A DNA stretch of 64,000 nt from Karalla daura (taxonomy: Eukaryota; Chordata; Actinopteri; Chaetodontiformes; Leiognathidae), in the NCBI GenBank assembly GCA_029224185.1, contig CM055188.1:9596497-9660496 (forward strand), in the 5' to 3' direction. The position numbers were made by a program, and so were the translations under genes. This document shows positions 63,200 through 64,000 of the stretch, piece by piece. The notes beneath the pieces were generated by a model that searched no databases, had not been told where the DNA came from, and worked only from the letters and a program-made list of their open reading frames with translations. The first letter of the stretch is position 1, and each line of letters begins with the position of its first letter.

Positions 63200-64000
63200 A
63201 AATGCTAAATTATAATACAAGGTCAAAATAATTAATCAATTAGCCACATAATCATAATTATGAAATAAAGATGTACTACCTGTATCTCGTGATTGGGATG
63301 CAACATTTGGGTTATTTTATTCCTTGGCTTTTATCGGAGAATGAGAATCTGCTCTTGTTTTAGAGTTGTATTGCTTTTATTATTTTAACCCTGTATTGTT
63401 TTATTGCTTTGCCATTTTATTTCTTACATTCTACTCTACTATTCTATTCTACTCTACTAATTTTACTAATACTTACTTATAAAAAAAACTTACAAATAAT
63501 AATAATACTTTAACCTCATGGGCCCTGCAGTGGACAAGCAACCTGTTCAGGGCATATTCTCTGCCTTTGTGATCTTAAACCATTAAGATACGTGGGTAAG
63601 ATGATGGAGGGATACATAAACGTCCTAAAATGATTAAATGATTGAGTATTTAACATGACGTGAATTCTCTGTGCAAAAAAAGATGTATAAAACACAGCAT
63701 ACATCTCCAATGAATCATTAAAATAGTTTTTTTTAATTTGTTTCTAAATCCATCATACATTCCATGTACAGGTACAGTACAAGAATTTGTAAGAAATCTA
63801 ATTCATTCAATATTTTTAGCTAGTTAATGTGACAACTTTCTTAAAGACAGTGCATTTTTCATTTTGGATTCGACACAAATGTGCTTGATGTAAACTTAAA
63901 TATACAGTTAGTTCTTCGCAGGAGATTTAACAATATATAAGATGCTGAAAGACACAATTTTCCTGAAATATATATATATGTGCAAAATGTCAACATGGAA
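63200..64000. other. no gene recognised
   Basis: AT-rich sequence upstream of RPP14 with a TTCTATTCTACTCTACT-type short repeat at about 63,430-63,465. No exon was recognised to the window end. Confidence 0.5.

Overview
The window is vertebrate nuclear DNA, almost certainly from a ray-finned (teleost) fish. Genes are split by short introns with GT-AG borders, promoters are CpG-rich, CA and TCTA microsatellites are common, and the interspersed repeats are of types typical of fish: L2-type LINEs, a Tc1-like transposase remnant, hAT-like foldback elements and retroposon 3' ends. The proteins are close to human ones but not identical, and one intact gene is not recognised at all.

Layout. Positions 1-20,800 hold no recognised protein gene. 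They contain a palindromic DNA element (236-1352), several MITE-like families, an orphan CpG-rich promoter-like region (11,230-11,990), a decayed L2 LINE (12,950-14,722) and a nested retroelement cluster (14,985-17,205). From 20.8 kb onward lies a conserved block. KCTD6 (minus, five coding exons, 21,335-24,686) is a CUL3 adaptor. An unrecognised five-exon gene on the plus strand (29,194-31,774, about 559 aa) has a CxxC...CxxC module and an acidic/basic C-terminus. PDHB (minus, 11 coding exons, 35,186-40,996) is the E1-beta subunit of pyruvate dehydrogenase. PXK (minus, 18 coding exons, 46,735-58,236) is a PX-domain pseudokinase. RPP14 (minus, four coding exons, 61,620-62,417) is followed on the same strand by the single-exon HTD2 frame (60,682-61,167).

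KCTD6, PDHB, PXK and RPP14/HTD2 are also neighbours on human chromosome 3p14 (from memory), so this is an ancient syntenic block. The plus-strand gene between KCTD6 and PDHB has no human counterpart there that I know of and is the main novelty. RPP14 and HTD2 probably share one bicistronic mRNA, as known in other vertebrates. Their presumed promoter carries a perfect NRF-1 motif and a perfect CRE, which fits control of a mitochondrial fatty-acid-synthesis enzyme.

Exon boundaries were derived by hand from splice consensus, reading phase and recalled human homologues. They are internally phase-consistent: reconstructed lengths are KCTD6 239 aa, PDHB 360 aa, PXK 569 aa, RPP14 116 aa and HTD2 161 aa. 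UTR ends and transposon family names are less certain.
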